DNA of 64,000 nt, taken from NCBI RefSeq assembly GCF_003260265.1, contig NZ_QITQ01000006.1, positions 1 to 64,000 of the forward strand, written 5' to 3'. The position numbers and the translations under genes are program-made. This DNA is from Roseovarius amoyensis. Its GTDB lineage: Bacteria > Pseudomonadota > Alphaproteobacteria > Rhodobacterales > Rhodobacteraceae. A model generated the notes under the pieces. That model had not been told where the DNA came from, searched no databases, and saw only the letters and a list, made by a program, of their open reading frames with translations. This document shows, piece by piece, positions 23,755 to 32,446 of this stretch; positions within the stretch are counted from its first letter, which is position 1, and each line of letters begins with the position of its first letter.

Positions 23755-24528
23755 ATGAGTAACATAGTTCTATCCGCAAAAAACCTGCGTCTGACCTTTG
23801 GAGCGATCACCGCCGTGGACGATATTTCGCTTCACGTGAAGAAAGGCCAGATCAGTGCCGTCATCGGCCCCAACGGCGCGGGTAAAAGCAGCCTGCTCAA
23901 CTGTCTGTCGGGTTTCTACAAACCCTCGTCCGGCATGGTCGAGTTCGAGGGAGAGGATATCACCAACCTGGCGCCATTTCGGCGCGCCGAAAGGGGCATG
24001 GCCCGGACCTTTCAGGGCAACCAGACCTATCAGTCGATGACGGTACGCGAAAACATCCTTTCGGGCTTCCATAACCAGATGTCCAGCGGCTTGCTGGGTG
24101 GGTTGCTGTATTGGGGCCGGGTCCAGAAGGAAAATGCACATTTCATCAACCTGGCCGAGGAAATCATCGAGTTCCTGGAGCTTGAGCAGCTACGCAATAC
24201 GATTGTCGGCGAGTTGGGGTATGGGCTGCGCAAGCGTATTGATCTGGGTCGCGCACTGGGGCTGAACCCGAAAATCCTGATCATGGATGAACCCATGGCC
24301 GGCATGAACACCGAGGAAAAGGGCGATCTGGCGCGCTTCATTTTAGATATCCGCGATGCGCGCAACATTCCGGTCATTCTGGTCGAACACGACATGGAAG
24401 TGGTGATGGACATATCCGACGAGGTTACGGTGATCGATTGGGGCAAGGTCATTTCCTCGGGGGCACCGGATGCGGTGCGCAATGACCCCAAGGTTATATC
24501 GGCCTATCTGGGCGGGGACGTGGCATGA
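23755..24528 (+). CDS. ABC transporter ATP-binding protein, LivG type
   Basis: The 257-residue ATPase has Walker A GPNGAGKS, Walker B KILIMDEPMAGMN and the reduced signature YGLRKRIDLGRAL typical of LivG. It pairs with LivF (29847) to energise import by the LivH/LivM channel. The gene overlaps the following ligase gene by ATGA. Branched-chain-type importers of this gene order commonly serve aromatic or other organic acids rather than amino acids, and the embedded ligase supports an acid substrate. Confidence 0.9.
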   Translation: MSNIVLSAKNLRLTFGAITAVDDISLHVKKGQISAVIGPNGAGKSSLLNCLSGFYKPSSGMVEFEGEDITNLAPFRRAERGMARTFQGNQTYQSMTVRENILSGFHNQMSSGLLGGLLYWGRVQKENAHFINLAEEIIEFLELEQLRNTIVGELGYGLRKRIDLGRALGLNPKILIMDEPMAGMNTEEKGDLARFILDIRDARNIPVILVEHDMEVVMDISDEVTVIDWGKVISSGAPDAVRNDPKVISAYLGGDVA

Positions 24529-26477
24529 AACAGATCACCGGCGTTCTGGGGACCGATCCGCGCACCATCGACGGACGTTCGATCCCGCAGCTTTTGCTGG
24601 ACAGGGCCAAGTCCTTTCCAGACGACACGTTCCTGCAAAAGAAACATTTCGGGCTGTGGAAACCCCTCAGCTGGGCTGAATCCCTGAACATGGTCAGCCG
24701 CTATACCTATGGTCTGGCCGCGCTGGGGGTTGATCCGGGCGATTGCGTGGCGCTGATCAGCGAAAACATCATCGAAGCTTTTGTTGCCGAATATGCGATC
24801 CTGTGCCGAGGCGCGCTGTTCGCGGCGATGTATCCCGACATGATCGCCAGCGAGATGGAGCATATCCTCCGCGACAGTGGTGCCCGCGTGGTGTTTGCCG
24901 AAGATCAGGAACAGGTGGACAAGGCGCTGAGCCTGATCGACAAGGTCGAAACACTGGAATGGATTGTCTATTTCGATGATCGCGGCATGTGGGATTACGA
25001 CCATCCCCAGGTTCTGAGCATCGATGAACTGGAAAGCCGGGGCGAGGGGGGGCACGCACAGAACCCCGAGCAGTTCGAGCAGGTCGCCAGCGGTATCGAC
25101 GTTCATGACGTGGCGGTCATCAGCTATACCTCGGGCACGACCGGCCTGCCCAAGGGGGCGTTGCTGACCCACGAGTTCGTGCTCGACAGCGGCTATCGGC
25201 TGATGGACGCGTTCAAGGTCAAGCATGGCCATGAATACCTCTCGTATATCTCGCAGGCGTGGGCGGCCGAACAGATCTGCGGCATCGCTCTGGGCGTGCT
25301 GGCCCCGATGGTGATCAGTTTTGCCGAAAAGCCCGAAACCGTGCCCGATGATCTGCGCGAACTGGCACCTGAGTTTCTGTTGTTCACCCCGCGCCAGTGG
25401 GAAATGATGGCATCCGGCTTGCAGGCCAGCATGTTTGACGCGCACCCGCTGGTGCGGCGTTTGTACAACTGGGCGCTGGAAACCGGCAAACAACACCGTG
25501 ATGCGCCGGGGCTGGGCAGCCGGGTGAAGATGGCTCTGGCCGAAGTGCTGGTGCTGGCCGGCGTGCGCGACAATCTGGGGCTGAAGCGGGCCAATGCGCC
25601 GCTAAGTGCCGGTTCGGGGCTGGCGGAAGAGCTCTTTACCTATTTCCACGCGATCGGCATCCCGCTGCGTAACCTCTATGGCGCGACCGAATCCGGCCTT
25701 GTTGCCGCCCATTGGAAGGGGAAATTCGACCCGCGCACCATGGGCCAGCTTTTGCCGGTCGATCCGACCATCGGTGCGCCTGTGGTCGCCGAGGTTTCGG
25801 ATAGCGGCGAATTGCTGCTGAGCGGCGGCGCAAAGTTTTCGGGGTATCGCAACATCCCCGATGCCATCGCCGAGAGTTTCAACGAGGCTGGTCAGTTCCA
25901 GAGTGGCGATGCGATCCGGATAACCGAAGCAGGCGACATGATGTTTCTGGACCGGGTCAAAGACTTGCGCACGCTGGCCGACGGTCACGTCTACCCGCCC
26001 CAGTTCCTGGAAAACAACCTGCGCTCGTCGCCGTTCATCAAGGATGCGGTGATCATCGGTGACGAAAACTACGACCGGGTGACGGCGCTGATCAACATTG
26101 ATTCCGAGATATGCGGGCGCTACGCCGAACGTCACGGCCTGGGGTTCGGCACCTTCGCCGAACTTAGCCAACTGCCTGCGGTGATCGGGCAGATCGCCGA
26201 GACCATCAGCGGCGTCAACCGGATGCTGGATGCCCCGTCGCGGGTGACTGGCTTTGCCTGTCTGCCCAAGGAACTGGACCCGGACGATGCTGAACTGACC
26301 CGTTCCCGCAAGCTGCGGCGCAACGTGATTTTCGACCGCTACGCCAAGGTAATCGACGCGCTTTATGGCGACGAAGACCGCTGTGACCTTGAGGTGGTGG
26401 TTAGTTACCAGGACGGTCGGGAATCTGTGGTGCGCTCAATGGTGACGATAAAACGGATGGAGAACCCTGATGGTTGA
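24525..26477 (+). CDS. Long-chain-type AMP-dependent acyl-CoA ligase
   Basis: A 650-residue ANL ligase of FadD15/long-chain type. Motifs are SYTSGTTGLPKGALLTH, NLYGATESGL, and FLDRVKDLRTLADGHVYPPQFLEN at the hinge. It couples ATP to CoA thioester formation. The gene lies between livG (4-bp overlap) and livH (8-bp overlap), so ligase and transporter are made together. CoA trapping directly after import is therefore likely. This is the second acyl-CoA synthetase of the window and clearly not a paralogue of recent origin. Confidence 0.88.
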   Translation: MKQITGVLGTDPRTIDGRSIPQLLLDRAKSFPDDTFLQKKHFGLWKPLSWAESLNMVSRYTYGLAALGVDPGDCVALISENIIEAFVAEYAILCRGALFAAMYPDMIASEMEHILRDSGARVVFAEDQEQVDKALSLIDKVETLEWIVYFDDRGMWDYDHPQVLSIDELESRGEGGHAQNPEQFEQVASGIDVHDVAVISYTSGTTGLPKGALLTHEFVLDSGYRLMDAFKVKHGHEYLSYISQAWAAEQICGIALGVLAPMVISFAEKPETVPDDLRELAPEFLLFTPRQWEMMASGLQASMFDAHPLVRRLYNWALETGKQHRDAPGLGSRVKMALAEVLVLAGVRDNLGLKRANAPLSAGSGLAEELFTYFHAIGIPLRNLYGATESGLVAAHWKGKFDPRTMGQLLPVDPTIGAPVVAEVSDSGELLLSGGAKFSGYRNIPDAIAESFNEAGQFQSGDAIRITEAGDMMFLDRVKDLRTLADGHVYPPQFLENNLRSSPFIKDAVIIGDENYDRVTALINIDSEICGRYAERHGLGFGTFAELSQLPAVIGQIAETISGVNRMLDAPSRVTGFACLPKELDPDDAELTRSRKLRRNVIFDRYAKVIDALYGDEDRCDLEVVVSYQDGRESVVRSMVTIKRMENPDG

Positions 26478-27354
26478 ACTTATTCAAAGCCTCGCCTCGG
26501 GGGTTCTGCTGGGGCTGCTGTACGGCATCGTAGCGTTGTCGTTCGTGGTGATTTTCCGTGCCTCGCGGGTGGTCAACCTAGCCCAGGGCGAAGTTGTCAT
26601 GATCGGCGCGTTCTTGGCCTGGATGGCGTCGTCTTCGTTCGGTTTGCCGCTGTATCTGGCGGTGCCGGCGGCTTTGGTGATGGCGGCATGCTTTGGGCTG
26701 ATGATCGAACGGTTCGTATTCCGGCCCCTGACCGGCCAGCCGATTTTCTCGATCGTGATGGCCAGTATCGGCCTGATCATCCTGCTGCGCGGCGCGACAA
26801 TGGTGATCTGGGGGCCAAGCACGCGGCCTTTCCCGCAGGTGTTCCCGCTGGGTGCGGTCGAGGTCGGGCCGATCCTGCTGAATACGACGCTGCTGATTGG
26901 TGGGGTGATTACCATTGCCTGCGCCGAGGGGCTGAACTGGTTCTTCATGCGCACAGATGCCGGGCTGAGGCTGGCGGCGGTGGCCGAGGATCATACCACA
27001 GCGTTGTCGATGGGCATTTCGGTCAGGAAATCGGCGATCATCGCCTGGGTTCTGGGAACGACGCTGGCGACTATGGCGGCGATCATCATGCTGTCGGGTA
27101 GTGTCTTGGGCGTGACGGCGGCGGAAATCGGCTTTCGCGCCTTGCCTGTGGCGTTGCTGGGCGGGCTGGAATCGGTGCGCGGCGCGGTCATCGCCGGGGT
27201 TATTGTCGGCATGGCAGAGGCGCTTGCCTCGACCTATCTTGATCCGCTGACCAACGGTGCGCTGTCGCAGATTTTCCCATTCATTCTGATCATCCTTGTC
27301 CTTCTGATCCGCCCGCAGGGGCTGTTCGGATGGAAGATCCTCGAAAGGATTTGA
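26470..27354 (+). CDS. ABC transporter permease, LivH type
   Basis: The 294-residue, very hydrophobic inner-membrane protein has about eight predicted spans. It shows the LivH landmarks LASGVLLGLLYGIVALSFVVI at the N-terminus, FRPLTGQP, and ALLGGLESVRGAVIAGVIVG toward the C-terminus. It forms half of the translocation channel with LivM. Its start lies inside the ligase gene, indicating coupled translation. Confidence 0.9.
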   Translation: MVELIQSLASGVLLGLLYGIVALSFVVIFRASRVVNLAQGEVVMIGAFLAWMASSSFGLPLYLAVPAALVMAACFGLMIERFVFRPLTGQPIFSIVMASIGLIILLRGATMVIWGPSTRPFPQVFPLGAVEVGPILLNTTLLIGGVITIACAEGLNWFFMRTDAGLRLAAVAEDHTTALSMGISVRKSAIIAWVLGTTLATMAAIIMLSGSVLGVTAAEIGFRALPVALLGGLESVRGAVIAGVIVGMAEALASTYLDPLTNGALSQIFPFILIILVLLIRPQGLFGWKILERI

Positions 27355-27357
27355 GAG

Positions 27358-28413
27358 ATGCTGCCCTCTGGTGTGATTTTCAAAAAATACAGCGGCGAAG
27401 AGGCCTATCTGGTGACCAGGCCGCAAAAGCTGGTGTTTGCGCTGTTCATCGTCGCACTGTTTCTGTTCCCGATGGTCAGTTCCACCTATCTGCTGGGCAC
27501 GGTGTCTTTCATGTTTATCACCATGATCGCGGTGCTGGGCCTGCAAATCACCGTCGGCATGGCCGGGCAGATCAATCTGGGCCAATCCGCCTTTGTCGGA
27601 GTCGGAGCCTATGTCACGGCCGCCATGGCGGTGAATTACGAACTGCCGTTTTACGTCGCGATCCCGATTGGCGGGCTGGCGGCGGGGCTGACCAGCATCC
27701 TGTTCGGTCTGCCGGCAGCAAGGATCAAGGGGTTCTATCTGGCGCTGACGACGGTGGCTGCACAGGTGATGTTCCCGCTGGCAATCTCGCGCCTGCCACG
27801 ATCGTGGTTCGGCGGGCCGAACGGCATGTCGATGCCGTCAATGGAACTGTTCGGATACGAGATATGGGGGCAGCAGGGGATTTACCTGATCAATCTGTGT
27901 TTCCTGATCGTTTTTGCCACCCTGACCTTCAACCTGCAACGCAGCCGCACCGGGCGCGCTTTCATCGCGATCCGCGAAAATGATGTGGTGGCTCCGGTGA
28001 TGGGCATCAATCTGGTCAAGTACAAGATACTGGCGTTCTTCGCTGGTGCGGTGTTCGCTGGCATATCGGGCGGTCTTTATGCCTATTACGTCACCTATGT
28101 CACGGCCGAACAATTCACGCTTTGGCTGTCGGTGATCTATCTGGGAATGCTGCTGATTGGTGGCATGACCAGCCCTCTGGGGGCAATCTTTGGCGTGATC
28201 ATCATCACCCTGTTGCAGGAAACGACCCATGACATAGGCGGCTTTCTGTCGGACCGGATCAGCTTTCTCGATGAAAGCGTGATCTTTCCGGCGACCAACA
28301 TCGTGTTGGGTGCGGTGATCATCGCGGTGCTGATCTTTGAACCGAATGGCATGGTGCGGCGTTGGCGGATCGCAAAGGCGGCATATCGGATCTGGCCCAA
28401 ACCGCATGGCTAA
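27358..28413 (+). CDS. ABC transporter permease, LivM type
   Basis: The 351-residue hydrophobic permease carries LivM features GMAGQINLGQSAFVGVGAYV, FGLPAARIKGFYLALTT and IRENDVVAPVMGINLVKYK. The N-terminal 30 residues are cytoplasmic and polar. It begins 3 bp after livH. It pairs with LivH; the periplasmic binding protein gene follows after a 149-bp gap. Confidence 0.9.
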   Translation: MLPSGVIFKKYSGEEAYLVTRPQKLVFALFIVALFLFPMVSSTYLLGTVSFMFITMIAVLGLQITVGMAGQINLGQSAFVGVGAYVTAAMAVNYELPFYVAIPIGGLAAGLTSILFGLPAARIKGFYLALTTVAAQVMFPLAISRLPRSWFGGPNGMSMPSMELFGYEIWGQQGIYLINLCFLIVFATLTFNLQRSRTGRAFIAIRENDVVAPVMGINLVKYKILAFFAGAVFAGISGGLYAYYVTYVTAEQFTLWLSVIYLGMLLIGGMTSPLGAIFGVIIITLLQETTHDIGGFLSDRISFLDESVIFPATNIVLGAVIIAVLIFEPNGMVRRWRIAKAAYRIWPKPHG

Positions 28414-28562
28414 CGAGCGGAACTGAATGAAATTTGGCGCGCATCGCGGAACGCGTCGGATGGTCGGCCGACATTGCCGGAAAATCGACCAAAGAATAAT
28501 CGCCGCGACATCGGATTTTCCGGTGCCCAAAAAGTGAAGTCTAACAAGAGGAAGGACAGAAT

Positions 28563-29801
28563 ATGTCGATCTTAAGAAGGATTGAAGCGCTTGGGCGAGG
28601 GGTCAGCGCGGCCGCTGTGTTCGGGCTCGCACTTGCAATTGCCCCCGGTGCGCAGGCACAAACCGATTATACATTCAGCGTTTCGGTCGATTTCACCGGT
28701 CCGTATGCGGACATCATGCCGAACTGGCATTCGGCCCACCGCGCCATGGTCGATTACTGGAACGATACCACCGGCAAAGACCTGGGTGTCAAGGTCAAAA
28801 TGGCCGTCAACGACATGCGCTATGACGCATCGGTTGTTGCCAAGAATTGGCCGGGCATTCTGGCTAGCGAACACCCGATCATGCATGTCGGCATGGGCAC
28901 GCCCGATTTGCTGAGCCTGATGAAACGTTTGCCGCGCGATCAGGTGCCGATGATCATGGGTACGGCCATGGTCGGTCTGGTCTGGAATCCGGACGGCTGG
29001 CATTTCTCGTTCCGTCCGACCTATAGCCACGAATTTGCCGCCCTCCTGGATCATCTGCAAAAGGAACTGGGCGAGGACCGCGCCTTGCGGATTGGCACCG
29101 TGTCCACACAGGGCCGCGCCGGGTATGAGGATCAGGTCAACGGCATTGTGCAACTGACCAAGATGTACCCCGACCGGTTCGAGATTGCCGGTCACGAGTG
29201 GGTGACCGACCACCCGGTTTCGGTCACCAACGAAATCCGCCGGATGCTTGAATCCAAGCCTGATGCGATTGTCATTGGCGCGACCACCACACAGGTGATC
29301 GCCACCGTGCGTGCGCTTGAGGAACTGAAAGCGACTGACGTCATGGTTGTGACTGCGTCGCAGAACGGCCTGGATGTTGTCGGCAGTTCTGTTGGTCTTG
29401 AGGCGCTCGAGGGCGATTACTCGGTGTTCTCCTTCGCCCCGTCGATGGAGCCGGGTCTGAAGGCGCTTGAGGTTTACAACAAGTACCACACCGGTGCCGG
29501 CAAATGGGATCTGGGGGCCGCGCAATCGGCTGCGCAGATGCTTGTGGCGTTGCGTGCGCTCGAAGGTGCCGTTGCTGCCGTCGGGGCCGAGAACGTGACC
29601 GGCAAGGCGATGTACGACAGCCTGATGGCGACCGAATTCACCTCGGAGATGATGCTTGGCCTTACGTCCAATCTGGACTTCGACAACACCGCTCCGTTCC
29701 CGGTGGGCACGATCACCGCAAAGGCGATTACAGTCAAGGATGGCGAGATCGTGCCGGTTTCCCAAGACTGGCTGACCGCGCCGGAGCTTGAAAAGTGGTG
29801 A
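28563..29801 (+). CDS. Periplasmic substrate-binding protein of the ABC importer
   Basis: The 412-residue type I solute-binding protein has a clear Sec signal: RRIEALGR, a hydrophobic stretch, and AQA|QTDYTFSV with cleavage after about residue 32. SVDFTGPYADIMP corresponds to the first ligand-binding segment of LivJ-like proteins. The gene is preceded by AAGAGGAAGGAC and lies between livM and livF. Its pocket residues would define the imported compound, but I cannot read specificity from sequence. The family in this context usually takes carboxylates or aromatic acids. Confidence 0.9.
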   Translation: MSILRRIEALGRGVSAAAVFGLALAIAPGAQAQTDYTFSVSVDFTGPYADIMPNWHSAHRAMVDYWNDTTGKDLGVKVKMAVNDMRYDASVVAKNWPGILASEHPIMHVGMGTPDLLSLMKRLPRDQVPMIMGTAMVGLVWNPDGWHFSFRPTYSHEFAALLDHLQKELGEDRALRIGTVSTQGRAGYEDQVNGIVQLTKMYPDRFEIAGHEWVTDHPVSVTNEIRRMLESKPDAIVIGATTTQVIATVRALEELKATDVMVVTASQNGLDVVGSSVGLEALEGDYSVFSFAPSMEPGLKALEVYNKYHTGAGKWDLGAAQSAAQMLVALRALEGAVAAVGAENVTGKAMYDSLMATEFTSEMMLGLTSNLDFDNTAPFPVGTITAKAITVKDGEIVPVSQDWLTAPELEKW

Positions 29802-29846
29802 ACCGGCAAGCCCTGAAAACCTGATACCAAAGGGAGGATCCTGAAC

Positions 29847-30644
29847 GTGCTGCTTGAACTCAAAAACGTCGAAGTCGTCTATAGCGGCGTCGTTCAGGTT
29901 CTCAGAAGTGTGAATGTCGACGTGCCGCAAGGCAGTGTCGTGGCAATTCTGGGGGCCAACGGGGCCGGAAAAACCACCATGCTCAAGGCAATCTCGAGCT
30001 TGCTCGAGGTTGAACATGGTGAAGTGACCGGCGGCGAAATCCTATTTCAGGGCACCAATATCGCCAATTCCGACCCTGCCGACATCGTTCAGCGGGGGAT
30101 CGTTCAGGTGCTTGAGGGCCGCAAGGTTCTTGAGCATCTGACTGTCGAACAGAACCTGCGCCTCGGGGCACATTTTCGCAAGGACAGGGATGTGGTGGCC
30201 GAGGATATGGAGCGCATATTCACTTATTTCCCCGCTCTGCGTGGCCTCTTGAAACGCACATCGGGTTATCTGTCGGGCGGCGAGATGCAGATGCTGCTGG
30301 TCGGGCGCGCCCTTCTGGCGAAGCCGAAAATACTGCTGCTGGACGAGCCGACAATGGGCCTGGCCCCTCTGATCGTTCAAGAAATCGTATCCTGCCTGAA
30401 ACAGATCCACGAGGCAGAAAATATAAGTATGATCATTGTTGAGCAGAACGCGAACGCGGCATTGGCGGTTGCTGACTATGCTTACGTTCTGGAAAACGGG
30501 CGTATCGTCATGCACGGGCCGAAAGAGGAACTGCAGAAAAATCAGGATATTCAGGAGTTCTATCTGGGGCTGTCGATGGATCAGGACCGCAGGAGCTTTC
30601 GCGACATCAAGCATTATAAACGCCGCAAACGTTGGATCGGCTAG
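29847..30644 (+). CDS. ABC transporter ATP-binding protein, LivF type
   Basis: The 265-residue ATPase starts at GTG 29847 after GGGAGGATC. Walker A is GANGAGKT, the signature is YLSGGEMQML, and Walker B is PKILLLDEPTMGLAP. The C-terminal tail (DIKHYKRRKRWIG) is longer and more basic than usual. It completes the importer LivFGHM plus binding protein and appears to be the last intact gene of the plus-strand operon. Confidence 0.9.
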   Translation: MLLELKNVEVVYSGVVQVLRSVNVDVPQGSVVAILGANGAGKTTMLKAISSLLEVEHGEVTGGEILFQGTNIANSDPADIVQRGIVQVLEGRKVLEHLTVEQNLRLGAHFRKDRDVVAEDMERIFTYFPALRGLLKRTSGYLSGGEMQMLLVGRALLAKPKILLLDEPTMGLAPLIVQEIVSCLKQIHEAENISMIIVEQNANAALAVADYAYVLENGRIVMHGPKEELQKNQDIQEFYLGLSMDQDRRSFRDIKHYKRRKRWIG

Positions 30645-30806
30645 GTCGGCATCTTGATCCTGTTGCCTCGGACCTGCTTGAGGTTCTGGACTTTGGACTG
30701 TATGCGGGTGCATATGCCGCCGGCCATGGAAATATTGCTTACTAGGAATTATGCCTGAGCGCCCAATCCGGCGGCTCAGGGTATTTTTCATTCAGGACAA
30801 CCGAAA

Positions 30807-31230
30807 ATGGGATCGACGACCGATATCTACACGCATCTTCAATCGGCCCATATCAAGGCTGCAAAGGCGGCCCCGGCTTTGCAACAACGATTTGAGGTGG
30901 CGGGCGTTGACCCGGCAAGGATCGCATCGGTTAATGATCTGTCATGCCTTCCGGTTCTTAAAAAGGAAGAGTTGCCAGACCTGCAAAGGCAGGATCCGCC
31001 TTTTGGTGGCTATCTGGCCGCCAGGTACAAGGATCTGACGCGGATTTATGTCTCGCCGGGGCCGATATTTGAACCCACCCTGCGCAGTGGGCCGGGGCAC
31101 GGGATGGATTCTTTGTTTCGGGCTGCAGGTGTTGGCGCGAACGATGTTGTGTTGAACACCTAGATGTATCATCTGGTCCCCGCCGGGCTGTGGTTTGACG
31201 AAGCGGCCGCTCTGGAGACGTTTCAGCGCG
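30807..31230 (+). pseudogene. Broken phenylacetate-CoA-ligase-like gene
   Basis: The 118-codon frame reads like the N-terminus of a phenylacetate-CoA ligase relative: LSCLPVLKKEELPDLQ, GGYLAARYKDLTRIYVSPGPIFEP, then GVGANDVVLNT. A TAG at 31161-31163 interrupts it, and similarity continues in the same frame with MYHLVPAGLWFDEAA. After that the resemblance ends and the adenylation core is missing. It is therefore a nonsense- and deletion-damaged relic. Its place between livF and the hydrolase gene suggests a third ligase once belonged to the cluster. Confidence 0.7.
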
Positions 31231-31356
31231 TCGCGCGTATCCGACTGGGCCGGTTCGACATTGTTGGCTCGGATGTATTAAGAGAAAGTGCCGCCCTTTT
31301 TAGTGTATTAATAAGACAACTGAACCGCATCCAGTATTGGCTTGCAGGAGACATAA

Positions 31357-32403
31357 ATGCCCAGTTCGCAAATTCACTCTGAAATCAACTTTCCTTTTGA
31401 CGCACCGCCCGAGGCCGGCGAATGGACGGAGGTTGCCGATGGAGTCCTGTGGATCCGGATGCCGATGCCGTTTGTCCTGGACCATATCAACGTGTTCGCC
31501 ATTGCCGACGGCGATGGCTGGGCGATCATCGATACCGGGCTTGAGACTAAACTGACTGTGAAGCTTTGGCGTAATCTGTTGGAGGGCGCGTTGCGGGGCA
31601 AACCGATCACACGGGTGATTGCCACGCATATGCACCCCGATCACATTGGCATGGTCGGCTGGCTGACACGACGGTTCGATTGTCGGTTGTGGATGACACG
31701 GCTGGATTATCTGAACTGCCGGATGCTGGTGGCCGACACCCTGCGTGAAGCCCCCGAGGACGGTATCCGGTTTTATCGCGCTGCCGGCTGGGACGAAGAT
31801 GAGATTGACGATTATCGTACCCAGTTTGGCAGTTACGGCAAGTTCATCCACCCCTTGCCCGACAGTTTCAAACGCATCCGCGAAGGCGACAGTTTCGCCA
31901 TTGGTGATCACATGTGGACGGTGGTTGTCGGCTCTGGTCATTCACCGGAACATGCCTGTTTTTACTGCCCGGACCTGAAGCTGTTCCTGTCCGGCGATCA
32001 GGTTATTCCCGGCATTTCGTCAAATATCTCGGTCTATCCGACCGAGCCGGACGCCAATCCTATGCATGACTGGCTGACCTCGCTGGCGCATGTGCGCGAC
32101 ACGGTGCCGGACGATGTCTTGGTGTTGCCATCGCATAAGACCGCCTTTACCGGTCTTCATGCCCGCGTCAACGATCTGCTGGAAGAGCACTACACGGATT
32201 TTGGCAAGCTGAAGCAAGCCCTGAGCACACCAAAGCGCGCGGTCGATGTATTTGAAAGCCTGTTCAAGCGGCAGATTCTGGGTACCGATCTGTTGAACAT
32301 GGCGACGGGCGAATGTGTGGCCAACCTGAATTATCTCGAAAGTCTTGGCCAGATCAAACGCCAGCGCGACAATAACGGCGTGGATTGGTATCAGAAGGTC
32401 TGA
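31357..32403 (+). CDS. Metallo-beta-lactamase-fold hydrolase
   Basis: The 348-residue protein has the dinuclear metal motif HMHPDH (His91, His93, Asp95, His96), further ligands in GSGHSPEHA and FLSGDQVIPG, and a C-terminal winged-helix-like extension (ECVANLNYLESLGQIKRQR). This subfamily is related to glyoxalase II and acyl-CoA thioesterase-like hydrolases. A CoA-ester hydrolase or lactonase would fit the neighbourhood. It starts at ATG 31357, preceded by AGGAG. The upstream pseudogene makes a dedicated promoter likely. Confidence 0.8.
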   Translation: MPSSQIHSEINFPFDAPPEAGEWTEVADGVLWIRMPMPFVLDHINVFAIADGDGWAIIDTGLETKLTVKLWRNLLEGALRGKPITRVIATHMHPDHIGMVGWLTRRFDCRLWMTRLDYLNCRMLVADTLREAPEDGIRFYRAAGWDEDEIDDYRTQFGSYGKFIHPLPDSFKRIREGDSFAIGDHMWTVVVGSGHSPEHACFYCPDLKLFLSGDQVIPGISSNISVYPTEPDANPMHDWLTSLAHVRDTVPDDVLVLPSHKTAFTGLHARVNDLLEEHYTDFGKLKQALSTPKRAVDVFESLFKRQILGTDLLNMATGECVANLNYLESLGQIKRQRDNNGVDWYQKV

Positions 32404-32434
32404 GGCGGCTGCGCCTCAAGCCCCTGTGGGTTTT
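32401..32434 (+). terminator. Terminator between the hydrolase and atuA-like genes
   Basis: TGAGGCG-GCTG-CGCCTCA forms a 7-bp stem with tetraloop that includes the hydrolase stop codon. A second small stem (AGCCC/GGGTT) follows and runs into TTTT at 32431-32434. The genes converge here. Confidence 0.5.
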
Positions 32435-32446
32435 CTGCGCATGTGT

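Noticed and set aside
28572..30017. A 481-codon minus-strand frame opposite the binding-protein gene
   Set aside because: The plus-strand frame has a signal peptide, family motifs and a ribosome site; the antisense frame has none.
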